Origin: Rhodospirillales bacterium
GTDB lineage: Bacteria > Pseudomonadota > Alphaproteobacteria > Micavibrionales > UBA2020
Direction: 5' to 3'
DNA: 10,846 nt
Assembly: GCA_023266795.1 (NCBI GenBank)
Contig: JAHFPI010000052.1
Span: 1-10,846, forward strand
Both the position numbers and the translations under genes were made by a program. Positions within the stretch are counted from its first letter, which is position 1; every line of letters starts with the position of its first letter. The notes below the pieces were generated by a model. It made no database searches and had not been told where the DNA came from. It worked only from the letters and a program-made list of their open reading frames with translations. Below are positions 1-6,604 of this stretch, piece by piece.

Positions 1-107
1 GCGACCGTTCTGTCATCAAATGTTTCCGCATTGAACCGCCCCGAAAGCGAAAAACCGCCCCGAAACAGGCTTCTAAGTGCGGAATTATCATTGTAAACTC
101 TGACCAT
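1..107 (-). CDS. Partial uncharacterised gene, divergent, cut by the left window edge
   Basis: The - strand is open from an ATG at 107 to the window edge, giving 35 codons of an N-terminus. A good ribosome binding site, AAGGA, lies about seven bases before that ATG on the same strand (complement of roughly 115-119), and this is the main reason to call it real. The visible protein starts MVRVYNDNSALRSLF and is rich in Gly, Arg and Phe; I do not recognise it. A 13-base direct repeat, AACCGCCCCGAAA as read on the + strand, occurs at 34-46 and 53-65 inside the frame. The gene diverges from the acetyltransferase at 136, leaving only 28 bases between the two ATGs. Confidence 0.5.
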   Translation of the reverse strand, partial: MVRVYNDNSALRSLFRGGFSLSGRFNAETFDDRTV

Positions 108-135
108 CGCGCTTCCTTGTGTATTCTATAAGGAT

Positions 136-606
136 ATGAAAAATACTAAAAAGAGTCAATACTTTTCTATGAACGACATACTGATCCAGAAAGTCGCTTA
201 TGGCGCGGAGTTCTACCGGCAGACGACCCGCCTGCGGGAAGATGTCCTGAGAAAACCGCTGGGGATGAAACTCGGGGCCGAGGAACTGCAAAATGACACC
301 GGCTGCCACCATATCGCCGCGCTTCAGGACGGTACGGTGGTCGGCTGCCTTGTGCTGCTCCCCCTGCCGGAAGGCGTCCTTAAAATGCGGCAGGTCGCCG
401 TCGCCTCTGGCCGGCAGCGGGGAGGCGTCGGGAAAAAGATGATCCTGTGGGCGGAGGGCTTTGCGCGGGCCGGGGGGTTCCGCGCTATCACCCTGAATTC
501 ACGAGAAACAGCGGTTGGGTTTTATGAGAAACTAGGCTATAAAAAAACAGGGCAACCCTTCATAGAAGTCACCATTCCGCACCAGACCATGGAAAAACAG
601 CTTTAG
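136..606 (+). CDS. GNAT-family N-acetyltransferase
   Basis: This looks like a small cytoplasmic acetyl-CoA-dependent N-acetyltransferase of the GNAT superfamily; the substrate cannot be told. The acetyl-CoA binding motif A, Q/RxxGxG, is visible as Q94-R-G-G97-V-G99 after the strand KMRQVAVA. Motif B follows as AVGFYEKLGYKKTG (126-139), and the end PHQTMEK resembles the IPHxxMEK ending of many small GNAT proteins. The length of 156 residues is normal. The start is uncertain. An AAGGA lies only one base before ATG 136, too close for ordinary use, while an in-frame ATG at 169 (residue 12) fits where the conserved family sequence begins but has a poor ribosome binding site. The gene ends 15 bases before murC, so it may be co-transcribed with it, yet it is not a usual dcw member. 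Confidence 0.88.
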   Translation: MKNTKKSQYFSMNDILIQKVAYGAEFYRQTTRLREDVLRKPLGMKLGAEELQNDTGCHHIAALQDGTVVGCLVLLPLPEGVLKMRQVAVASGRQRGGVGKKMILWAEGFARAGGFRAITLNSRETAVGFYEKLGYKKTGQPFIEVTIPHQTMEKQL

Positions 607-621
607 AGAAAGAAACGGCAC

Positions 622-2088
622 ATGGAACAAGCTTTCCCTTTTAATATCGGCACCGTGCACATCATCGGCATCGGCGGGATCGGCATGAGCGGCTATGCCG
701 AAGTGCTGCATAACCTCGGTTATAAAGTGCAGGGCTCCGATCAGGCGGAAAGCGCCAACGTCCTGAGGCTGCGCGCGCTGGGCGTGCGGGTCATGATCGG
801 CCACGCCGCCGACAACATATATGACGAGAAAAAAGCGCTGTGCTCGGTGGTCGTCAAATCCACGGCGGTCAAGGAGACCAACCCGGAAATTATCGCCGCG
901 CAGAAAAATAACGTGCCGGTCATCCCGCGCGTGGAAATGCTGGCCGAACTGATGCGCTCCAAATGGTGCATCAATATTTCCGGCACGCACGGCAAGACCA
1001 CCACCACCTCGATGATCGGCCATGTGCTGGAAAAAACCGGCCTCGACCCGACGGTCATCAACGGCGGCATCGTCAACGCCTACGGCACCAATACCCGCAT
1101 GGGTGCCAGCCACTGGATGGTCGTCGAAGCGGACGAAAGCGACGGCACCTTCGCCAAGCTGCCGTCGATCGCCTCGATCATCACCAACATCGACCCCGAG
1201 CACATGGATTATTACGGCACGTTCGACAAGGTGAAGGAAGCTTTCGTCGCCTACGCCCATAACCTGCCGTTCTACGGCTTTGTCGTCGCCTGCATCGACC
1301 ATCCGGTCGTGGCCGAACTCATCCCGCAGTTCCAGCGCAAAACCATCACTTACGGCTTCAGCGACAAGGCGGACATCCGCGCCGTCAACATGCGGACAAC
1401 GCCCGACGGCCTCACCTATGACGTGCAGTTCAACCCGCGCCTGTCGCATTTTCCACGGGAAATAAAGGATGTGAAGCTGCCGATGTTCGGGCCGCATAAT
1501 ATCCTCAACTCTCTGACCGCTTTCGCCGTCGGGCACGAGCTGGGCCTCCGGGCGGAAAAAATCGCCGATGCTCTCGCCAAATTCTCCGGCGTCCGGCGTC
1601 GCTTCACCACCACCGGCATCGCCAACAACATCACCGTGATTGACGACTACGGCCATCATCCGACGGAAATCGCCGCCACCCTCAAGGCCGGACGCGACGC
1701 GATCAGCGGCAAGGGCAACGGGCGGATTATCGCCGTCGTGCAGCCGCACCGCTACACCCGCCTTTCCTCGCTGTTCGAGGAATTCTGCACCTGCTTCGCA
1801 AACGCCGATGAAGTGATCGTCGCCGACGTTTACGCCGCCGGAGAGGAACCCATCGCCGGCGTCAACCGCGACGCGCTGGTAAGCGGCATCAAAAAACAGG
1901 GTAAAAGCGCGGTTCATGCGCTGGCCACACCGCAGGCGCTGGCCGCTATGGTATATAAAATCGCCAAGCCGGGGGATTTCGTCATCTGCCTCGGCGCAGG
2001 CAGCATCACCCAATGGGCCTATGCCCTGCCAAAAGAGCTGGAACATCTGTCCGGTACCGGGGTCAAAAAGGCCAACGGCACGAAATAA
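622..2088 (+). CDS. murC: UDP-N-acetylmuramate--L-alanine ligase MurC
   Basis: MurC adds L-alanine to UDP-MurNAc with ATP, the first amino acid step of the peptidoglycan stem peptide, in the cytoplasm. All three Mur ligase domains can be read. The N-terminal nucleotide-sugar domain has GIGGIGMSG (16-24). The central ATPase has the P-loop GTHGKTTTT (121-129), EADESDGTF (169-177) and NIDPEHMDYYG (189-199). After GPHNILNSL (290-298), the C-terminal domain carries DDYGHHPTEI (341-350) and QPHRYTRL (374-381). The DDYGHHPTEI form is typical of MurC rather than MurD, E or F. At 488 residues it is full length. The start ATG has GAGAAAG upstream, overlapping the stop region of the preceding GNAT gene. 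The stop codon TAA shares a base with the murB ATG, so the two are probably translationally coupled. murG, often just upstream of murC, is absent here. Confidence 0.98.
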   Translation: MEQAFPFNIGTVHIIGIGGIGMSGYAEVLHNLGYKVQGSDQAESANVLRLRALGVRVMIGHAADNIYDEKKALCSVVVKSTAVKETNPEIIAAQKNNVPVIPRVEMLAELMRSKWCINISGTHGKTTTTSMIGHVLEKTGLDPTVINGGIVNAYGTNTRMGASHWMVVEADESDGTFAKLPSIASIITNIDPEHMDYYGTFDKVKEAFVAYAHNLPFYGFVVACIDHPVVAELIPQFQRKTITYGFSDKADIRAVNMRTTPDGLTYDVQFNPRLSHFPREIKDVKLPMFGPHNILNSLTAFAVGHELGLRAEKIADALAKFSGVRRRFTTTGIANNITVIDDYGHHPTEIAATLKAGRDAISGKGNGRIIAVVQPHRYTRLSSLFEEFCTCFANADEVIVADVYAAGEEPIAGVNRDALVSGIKKQGKSAVHALATPQALAAMVYKIAKPGDFVICLGAGSITQWAYALPKELEHLSGTGVKKANGTK

Positions 2089-2978
2089 TGTCCCAGCTGA
2101 AGCTCCCTGAGGTGCGCGGACGCCTGACCACCAATGCCCCTCTGGGGCATATGACATGGTTTGGCGTCGGGGGGCCTGCTGAAGTCCTGTTCAAGCCTGC
2201 CGATAAACAGGATCTGGTCGATTTCGTCAAAAACTGCCCGAAGGATACCCCCCTCACCGTCCTCGGCGTGGCTTCCAACCTGATTATCCGTGATGGCGGC
2301 ATTCCGGGCGTGGTCATCCGTCTGGGGCGCGAGTTCAGCGATGTCAAGATCACCGGCACAACCGTCCAGGCAGGAGCCGCCGCGCTGGATATAAATGTGG
2401 CGCTGGCCTGCCTGCGGGAGAAAGTTGCGGGTCTGGAATTTCTGAGCGGCATTCCGGGCACCATCGGCGGGGCGCTGCGCATGAACGCCGGCGCTTACGG
2501 CAGGGAAACCAAGGAGGTGCTGCAATCCGCCGAAATCCTTTTCCATAACGGCACCGTCCGGCAGATGACCCCGCAGGAGATGGGCATGGACTACCGCCAC
2601 AACGGCCTGCCGGAGGACGTCATTTTTCTTGGCGGCACTTTTCAGGGAGTGGCGGGAGAGGCCGCCGATATTGAGCAGAAGATGTCCGACATCAAAACCA
2701 AACGCGCCGAAAGCCAGCCCATCAAATCCAAAACCGGCGGCTCCACCTTCGCCAACCCAGACGGCGCGAAAGCCTGGCAACTCATCGATGCCGCCGGCTG
2801 CCGAGGCCTGAAAATCGGCGGCGCGCAGATGTCCGAGATGCACGCCAACTTCATGATCAACACCGGCGCCGCCACCGCCGCCGATCTGGAGCGTCTCGGC
2901 GAAGAAGTGCGACGGCGGGTATTTGAGCACAGCGGCATAGAATTACAGTGGGAAATCAAAAGGATAGGCATCAATTAA
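2088..2978 (+). CDS. murB: UDP-N-acetylenolpyruvoylglucosamine reductase MurB
   Basis: MurB is the FAD enzyme that reduces UDP-GlcNAc-enolpyruvate to UDP-MurNAc with NADPH, one step before MurC. The FAD-binding region shows TWFGVGGPAE (23-32), LGVASNLIIRDGG (59-71) and GLEFLSGIPGTIGGALRMN (115-133). KTGGSTF (215-221) holds the expected catalytic serine, S219. The C-terminal ELQWEIKRIG (285-294) holds the likely catalytic Glu, E289. The length is 296 residues. I chose ATG 2088 because it overlaps the murC stop as TAATG and gives a normal N-terminus. The frame stays open upstream to an ATG at 2013, but that would add 25 residues lying wholly inside murC. There is no strong ribosome binding site, which fits coupling to murC. 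Confidence 0.97.
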   Translation: MSQLKLPEVRGRLTTNAPLGHMTWFGVGGPAEVLFKPADKQDLVDFVKNCPKDTPLTVLGVASNLIIRDGGIPGVVIRLGREFSDVKITGTTVQAGAAALDINVALACLREKVAGLEFLSGIPGTIGGALRMNAGAYGRETKEVLQSAEILFHNGTVRQMTPQEMGMDYRHNGLPEDVIFLGGTFQGVAGEAADIEQKMSDIKTKRAESQPIKSKTGGSTFANPDGAKAWQLIDAAGCRGLKIGGAQMSEMHANFMINTGAATAADLERLGEEVRRRVFEHSGIELQWEIKRIGIN

Positions 2979-2983
2979 ATTAC

Positions 2984-3012
2984 TTGCACTTATGGATAGC
3001 TTTCATTATGGT
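2984..3012 (+). promoter_or_regulatory. Possible sigma-70-type promoter before the small gene at 3067
   Basis: TTGCAC (2984-2989) and TATGGT (3007-3012) are separated by 17 bases in the AT-rich gap after murB. Each matches the -35 and -10 consensus at four or more positions. Transcription would start near 3019, leaving a leader of about 48 bases. The 8-base repeat TTAACTTT at 3016-3023 and 3040-3047 lies in that leader. This is a consensus match only. Confidence 0.4.
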
Positions 3013-3066
3013 AGATTAACTTTTTTGAGCCTTAGCTTTTTAACTTTCAACTTCAAGGACAATATC

Positions 3067-3366
3067 ATGGCTTACCGCCTCGAGTCACAAACCACGCTGC
3101 AAGAAGAAAGCATTATCGGGCAGGTGGCGAACCGGCTGCATGCTCAGGGATGCAAGAATATCGTCATCTATAGAAATAAGGTTGAGGTGGCGCTGGCGAC
3201 AGTTGCTCTTGCCTCGACACCGCTCTCTCAAAAGTTTAACCGGGTGGTCGGCGCCTCGGGGAATTTTTGCCTTGTCGGGACACGCAATGCCGGAGATGAG
3301 CAAAGAATACGCGCTAAAGTGCGCGACCTCAAAAAAGCGGCTGGCCTCACCGGCGGCGTTATCTAA
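3067..3366 (+). CDS. Uncharacterised 99-residue protein between murB and ddl
   Basis: I do not recognise this protein and assign no function. It begins MAYRLESQTTLQEE and shows no signal peptide and no convincing membrane segment, so it is probably cytoplasmic. The sequence suggests a small mixed alpha/beta fold: an early helix around residues 14-28 (ESIIGQVANRLHAQG), a strand-rich stretch at 31-49 (NIVIYRNKVEVALATVALA), and a basic helix near 78-92. The start is well supported: AAGGA (3055-3059) lies seven bases before ATG 3067. An in-frame ATG at 2992 would give 124 residues but has no ribosome binding site and lies upstream of the likely transcription start. The gene is co-directional with the cluster but set off by AT-rich gaps of 88 and 102 bases, so it may be its own transcription unit. 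Confidence 0.8.
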   Translation: MAYRLESQTTLQEESIIGQVANRLHAQGCKNIVIYRNKVEVALATVALASTPLSQKFNRVVGASGNFCLVGTRNAGDEQRIRAKVRDLKKAAGLTGGVI

Positions 3367-3368
3367 AA

Positions 3369-3396
3369 AAGTTTATAAAAAAAACTTCCGTTTTTT
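3369..3396 (+). terminator. Weak AT-rich hairpins with a T-run after the 99-residue gene
   Basis: Just after the stop at 3366, AAGTTT (3369-3374) can pair with AAACTT (3382-3387). Alternatively AAAAAAC (3379-3385) can pair with GTTTTTT (3390-3396) around a TTCC loop. The two stems exclude each other. Both are AT-rich, so at most this is a leaky terminator, but it does end in six Ts. Confidence 0.25.
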
Positions 3397-3468
3397 CTCA
3401 GAAAAGCAGAGAATGAAATTGTGAATGCGCGCCGTTTTTTTGCGGTGGCACGCTGACTGGGGGAAGTT

Positions 3469-4407
3469 TTGGCCAAATCTGTTGCAGTTCTGATGGGGGG
3501 GTGGTCAAGCGAACGCGAAGTCTCCCTCTCCAGCGGCAAGGCCTGCGCCAAAGCGTTGCGCGACCAAGGCTACAAAGTCCAGGAAATTGACGTAAAACGC
3601 GATCTGCAGGATTTACTAACCCAGCTGAAGTCAAAACCGGATGTCGCTTTCAACGCCCTGCACGGGCGCGGCGGGGAAGATGGCTGCATTCAGGGTGTGC
3701 TGGAAATTCTGGCCATTCCCTACACCCATTCCGCGCCGCTCGCCTCTGCGCTGGCCATGAACAAGCAAAAAGCCAAGGAAGTGCTGAAGCCGATGGGTGT
3801 GCCCTGCCCCGAAGGCCAGCTCGTCCACATCGACGATCTGCGGAAAGGGCTGGCGCCCTTCAAGCCGCCTTATGTGGTGAAGCCAAATAACGAAGGCTCC
3901 AGTGTCGGCGTCTATATCATCCGGCAGGGTGACAACAAACCGCCGCTGGGTCTTGATACGTGGTCTTACGGCCCCTATGCGCTGGTGGAAAAATATATCC
4001 CCGGCAAAGAATTGTCGGTGGCGGTCATGGGTACGTCCAAGCAAAAGGCTCGCGCACTTACTGTTACGGAAATACAAGCCGCTTCGGGCTTTTACGACTA
4101 CGAAGCGAAGTACGTGGCCGGCGGATCAACGCACGTTATTCCGGCGAAGATCAACAAAGATGTTTTTGACGAAGCGCTGCGCATCGCCGCCTTTGCCCAT
4201 GAAAAATTGGGATGCACAGGTGTAACGCGCAGCGATTTCAGGTATAATGACAATGAGCCGGGAATTTCCGGCCTGTTTTACTTGGAGACGAATACACAGC
4301 CTGGAATGACGCCAACGTCGTTGGTACCTGAACAGGCGGCTCATGTGGGGATGAGTTTTGGGGAACTTGTTGCGTGGCTGGTGGAGAACGCCGCAATCCA
4401 TTCTTAG
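3469..4407 (+). CDS. ddl: D-alanine--D-alanine ligase (DdlB type)
   Basis: Ddl is the cytoplasmic ATP-grasp ligase that joins two D-alanines for the end of the peptidoglycan stem peptide. The N-terminal MGGWSSEREVSLSSG (9-23) carries E15, which matches the catalytic Glu of E. coli DdlB. FNALHGRGGEDG (61-72) and VVKPNNEGSSVGV (136-148) are the central and ATP-grasp motifs. FYDYEAKY (208-215) ends in Y215, the omega-loop Tyr that marks D-Ala-D-Ala rather than D-Ala-D-Lac ligases. R254 and LETNTQPGMT (272-281) supply the late active-site and metal-binding residues. The length is 312 residues. The start appears to be TTG 3469, a few bases after GGGGGAAG (3459-3466). An in-frame TGA at 3454 rules out an upstream start, and the first in-frame ATG (residue 9) would remove the first beta strand. 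The next gene follows after 36 bases. Confidence 0.96.
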   Translation: MAKSVAVLMGGWSSEREVSLSSGKACAKALRDQGYKVQEIDVKRDLQDLLTQLKSKPDVAFNALHGRGGEDGCIQGVLEILAIPYTHSAPLASALAMNKQKAKEVLKPMGVPCPEGQLVHIDDLRKGLAPFKPPYVVKPNNEGSSVGVYIIRQGDNKPPLGLDTWSYGPYALVEKYIPGKELSVAVMGTSKQKARALTVTEIQAASGFYDYEAKYVAGGSTHVIPAKINKDVFDEALRIAAFAHEKLGCTGVTRSDFRYNDNEPGISGLFYLETNTQPGMTPTSLVPEQAAHVGMSFGELVAWLVENAAIHS

Positions 4408-4443
4408 GGTTGGCCACGCATAGGTTAAGATGGGGGCTGGGGT

Positions 4444-5268
4444 TTGAAGTTTTTCAAGCGGAAGAAAATCGACGACTCGCGTTCACGGCGGAACGCCCGG
4501 CTGCGGCTATTGCGGCTGCGGAAATTCGGCCTGCTGGCAGGGGTTGTGGCGCTGATCGGCGCGGCGGGTTTTACGGGCTATCACAGCGGCTCCTTCAAAA
4601 AAATCAGCGCATGGGTTGTAACCCAAACGCTCGACAGAACCGCCGCCGCCGGATTTAAAGTAAAAGACATACTGGTCACAGGGCGGCAGCAAATCCCCGC
4701 CGAAGAGTTGCTCGCCCATCTCAGCATCAAGGAAAATATGCCCATTTTCGGTGTCGACATCGCCGAGGCGCAGCAATCCCTCGCCGATATCACATGGATC
4801 AAGGATGTTTCCATCTCGCGGCGCCTGCCGGATAAAATCATCGTCGAACTGAAGGAGCGCACGCCCGCCGCGCTGTGGCAATACCGGCAAAAAATTTCCG
4901 TGATCGACCGCGACGGTGTTGTCCTGACCTCCGACAATCTCGATGCCTGGCAAAGCCTGCCGCTGGTGGTCGGTGAAAGCGCCCCGCAATCCACCGCCGG
5001 ACTCCTTGACCTGCTGAACGCAGAGCCTGCAATCGCGGCGCTGCTGGTATCCGCCGTCCGCGTCGGCGGGCGGCGCTGGGATCTGCGCCTGCAAAATGGC
5101 ATCGCCGTCAAACTCCCGGAGCAGGACACGGAACTGGCGCTCCGCCGTCTGGCGACCGCCGAAGAACAGAAGCATATTTTTGACCGGAATATCGTCAGCA
5201 TCGATCTGCGGCAGCCAGAGAAGATGATGGTGTCGCCGGCTGCCGATACCGTGAAGACCAACATATAA
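4444..5268 (+). CDS. ftsQ: Cell division protein FtsQ
   Basis: FtsQ is the bitopic membrane protein that links the cytoplasmic Z-ring to the periplasmic divisome (FtsB/FtsL and later proteins). The N-terminal tail is strongly basic (KFFKRKK at 2-8, further Arg to residue 27). One membrane segment follows at about 28-46 (FGLLAGVVALIGAAGFTGY). A POTRA domain follows at about 71-139, from FKVKDILVTGRQQI to DKIIVELKERTP, with the usual WIKDVSISRRLPD (118-130). The FtsQ beta domain then runs from about 140 (ALWQYRQKISVIDRDGVVL). The length of 274 residues is normal. The start is apparently TTG 4444, since an in-frame TAA at 4426 leaves no ATG or GTG between. The preceding bases are G-rich (GGGGGCTGGGG) but not a classic ribosome binding site. 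The position between ddl and ftsA supports the call. Confidence 0.95.
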   Translation: MKFFKRKKIDDSRSRRNARLRLLRLRKFGLLAGVVALIGAAGFTGYHSGSFKKISAWVVTQTLDRTAAAGFKVKDILVTGRQQIPAEELLAHLSIKENMPIFGVDIAEAQQSLADITWIKDVSISRRLPDKIIVELKERTPAALWQYRQKISVIDRDGVVLTSDNLDAWQSLPLVVGESAPQSTAGLLDLLNAEPAIAALLVSAVRVGGRRWDLRLQNGIAVKLPEQDTELALRRLATAEEQKHIFDRNIVSIDLRQPEKMMVSPAADTVKTNI

Positions 5269-5289
5269 TAAAAGGAATAAGAAACAGAG

Positions 5290-5340
5290 ATGACCAAAGA
5301 TAAAAAAGCATCCAGATCCAACGGACGGACATGCGGGTAG
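5290..5340 (+). other. 16-codon reading frame overlapping the ftsA start, out of frame
   Basis: An ATG at 5290 begins a 16-codon frame (MTKDKKASRSNGRTCG) that stops with TAG at 5338-5340, inside the first codons of ftsA. AAAGGA (5271-5276) lies 13 bases before it, a loose spacing. The frame contains a run of six A (5302-5307). Gaining one A there would fuse it to ftsA and add 14 residues, MTKDKKSIQIQRTD, in front of ftsA M1. It could be a leader peptide, a relic of a longer FtsA, or chance. See the finding on ftsA. Confidence 0.3.
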
Positions 5341-6602
5341 AAAAAAATGTCATCGCGGCGCTCGATATAGGGTCGAGCAAGATCTGCTGCTTTATCGCCG
5401 AAGTGAAGGGCCCCGGCAGCATCGAAGTCATCGGCATCGGCCATCAGGCCTCCAAAGGCGTCAGATCCGGCAACATCGTTGATCTGCGGGCGGCCGAAAC
5501 AGCCGTCGCCCACGCGGTTGAATCCGCAGAAATGATGGCCAAAGACCGGATGCAGGGGCAACAGCTGAAATCCGTGCTGGTCAACGTCCCGGGTATGCAG
5601 ACCATCCCGCACCAGTTGTCCGTGGATGTCAAAATAGCCGGCCATGAAGTTTCCGAACGCGACATCAACAGCGCGCTGGCGCACAGCCGCAGCGTCGTTG
5701 TACCCGGAAAAGAAGAGCTGATACACGTCATTCCCGCAGGCTATACCATCGACCAGACCCGTGGTATCCAGGAACCCTGCGGCATGATCGGGCAAAACCT
5801 CGGTGTCAGGATCACGGCGATCACCGGCCTTTCCTCGGCGCTGCGTCATCTGGCGGCCGTCGTGGGACAGAACAATCTGGAGCTGGACGGATTTTGCAGC
5901 ACCCCTTATGCTTCCGGCCTCGCCTCGCCGGTGGGCGACGAACTCCAGCTCGGCTGCACCGTCATCGATATGGGCGGCGGCACCACCTCAATCGCCGTTT
6001 TCTTCGAGGGAAGGCTGGTTTACAGCGCGGCTGTGCCGGTCGGCGGCCAGCACGTCACCAACGACATCGCGCGCGGCCTGACGACCTCGATCACCGACGC
6101 GGAACGCATTAAGACCCTCTATGGCAGCGCCCATACGACGGGCATGGACGACAGCGCCATCATCGACGTGCCGCCGATCGGCGAGGAAGAGCACTCGCTG
6201 CCGAATTACGTGCCGCGCTCGCTGCTGACCGGAATCATCCAGCCGCGCATCGAGGAAACCTTCGAACTGGTGCGGGCAAAGCTTGTCGACAGCGGCGTCA
6301 ACCAGATCGCCGGCCGCCGCGTGATCCTGACCGGCGGCGCCTCGCAGTTGCCGGGGCTGTGCGACATCGGCCAGCTCATTCTCGACAAACAGATCCGTCT
6401 GGGCAGGCCCCAGCGCATCAAAGGACTCGCAGAAGCGACAGGAGGCCCGGCATTCTCGACCGCCGCCGGCCTTTTGATCTACGCCGCTGAACATGCGGAC
6501 GAAATACCGCTCACATCATCGGGGCACACCTTCAGTCTCCCGGTGCCTTTTAACAGCCCTGTGCTGCAGAAGGTAACGCATTGGTTGAAGGAGAACTGGT
6601 AA
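5331..6602 (+). CDS. ftsA: Cell division protein FtsA
   Basis: FtsA is the actin-like ATPase that anchors FtsZ filaments to the inner membrane and recruits later divisome proteins. The phosphate-1 motif is ALDIGSSKICCFIAEV (10-25). The FtsA-specific 1C subdomain follows at about 85-165. The phosphate-2 motif VIDMGGGTTSIAVF (211-224) and the adenosine motif RVILTGGASQLPGL (330-343) complete the fold. The last residues, LQKVTHWLKENW (412-423), form a basic amphipathic helix like the membrane-targeting helix of FtsA. The length is 423 residues. ATG 5331 is the only normal start, as an in-frame TAA lies at 5301. Its ribosome binding site is poor (CGGA, five bases away). A short out-of-frame reading frame overlaps the start. 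ftsZ follows after a long 182-base gap. Confidence 0.97.
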   Translation: MRVEKNVIAALDIGSSKICCFIAEVKGPGSIEVIGIGHQASKGVRSGNIVDLRAAETAVAHAVESAEMMAKDRMQGQQLKSVLVNVPGMQTIPHQLSVDVKIAGHEVSERDINSALAHSRSVVVPGKEELIHVIPAGYTIDQTRGIQEPCGMIGQNLGVRITAITGLSSALRHLAAVVGQNNLELDGFCSTPYASGLASPVGDELQLGCTVIDMGGGTTSIAVFFEGRLVYSAAVPVGGQHVTNDIARGLTTSITDAERIKTLYGSAHTTGMDDSAIIDVPPIGEEEHSLPNYVPRSLLTGIIQPRIEETFELVRAKLVDSGVNQIAGRRVILTGGASQLPGLCDIGQLILDKQIRLGRPQRIKGLAEATGGPAFSTAAGLLIYAAEHADEIPLTSSGHTFSLPVPFNSPVLQKVTHWLKENW

Positions 6603-6604
6603 AC

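Noticed and set aside
34..65. 13-base direct repeat AACCGCCCCGAAA as a mobile-element or CRISPR trace
   Set aside because: There are only two copies 19 bases apart inside an apparent coding frame; too little for any array or element.
2013..2087. Upstream ATG for murB inside murC
   Set aside because: It would add 25 residues encoded wholly within murC; the TAATG overlap at 2088 gives the normal MurB N-terminus.
532..2157. 541-codon open frame on the - strand across murC
   Set aside because: It is antisense to a complete murC, has no ribosome binding site, and its Gly/Asp/His/Val-rich composition is what the complement of a GC-rich gene gives.
3016..3044. Possible CtrA site in the murB-to-small-gene gap
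   Set aside because: TTAAC occurs at 3016 and 3040 but the spacing does not fit TTAA, seven bases, TTAAC.
2992..3066. Upstream ATG for the 99-residue gene
   Set aside because: No ribosome binding site, it lies upstream of the likely transcription start, and ATG 3067 has AAGGA at ideal spacing.
4581..5849. 422-codon open frame on the - strand across ftsQ and ftsA
   Set aside because: It spans two confidently identified genes and their gap in antisense; a shadow of codon bias.
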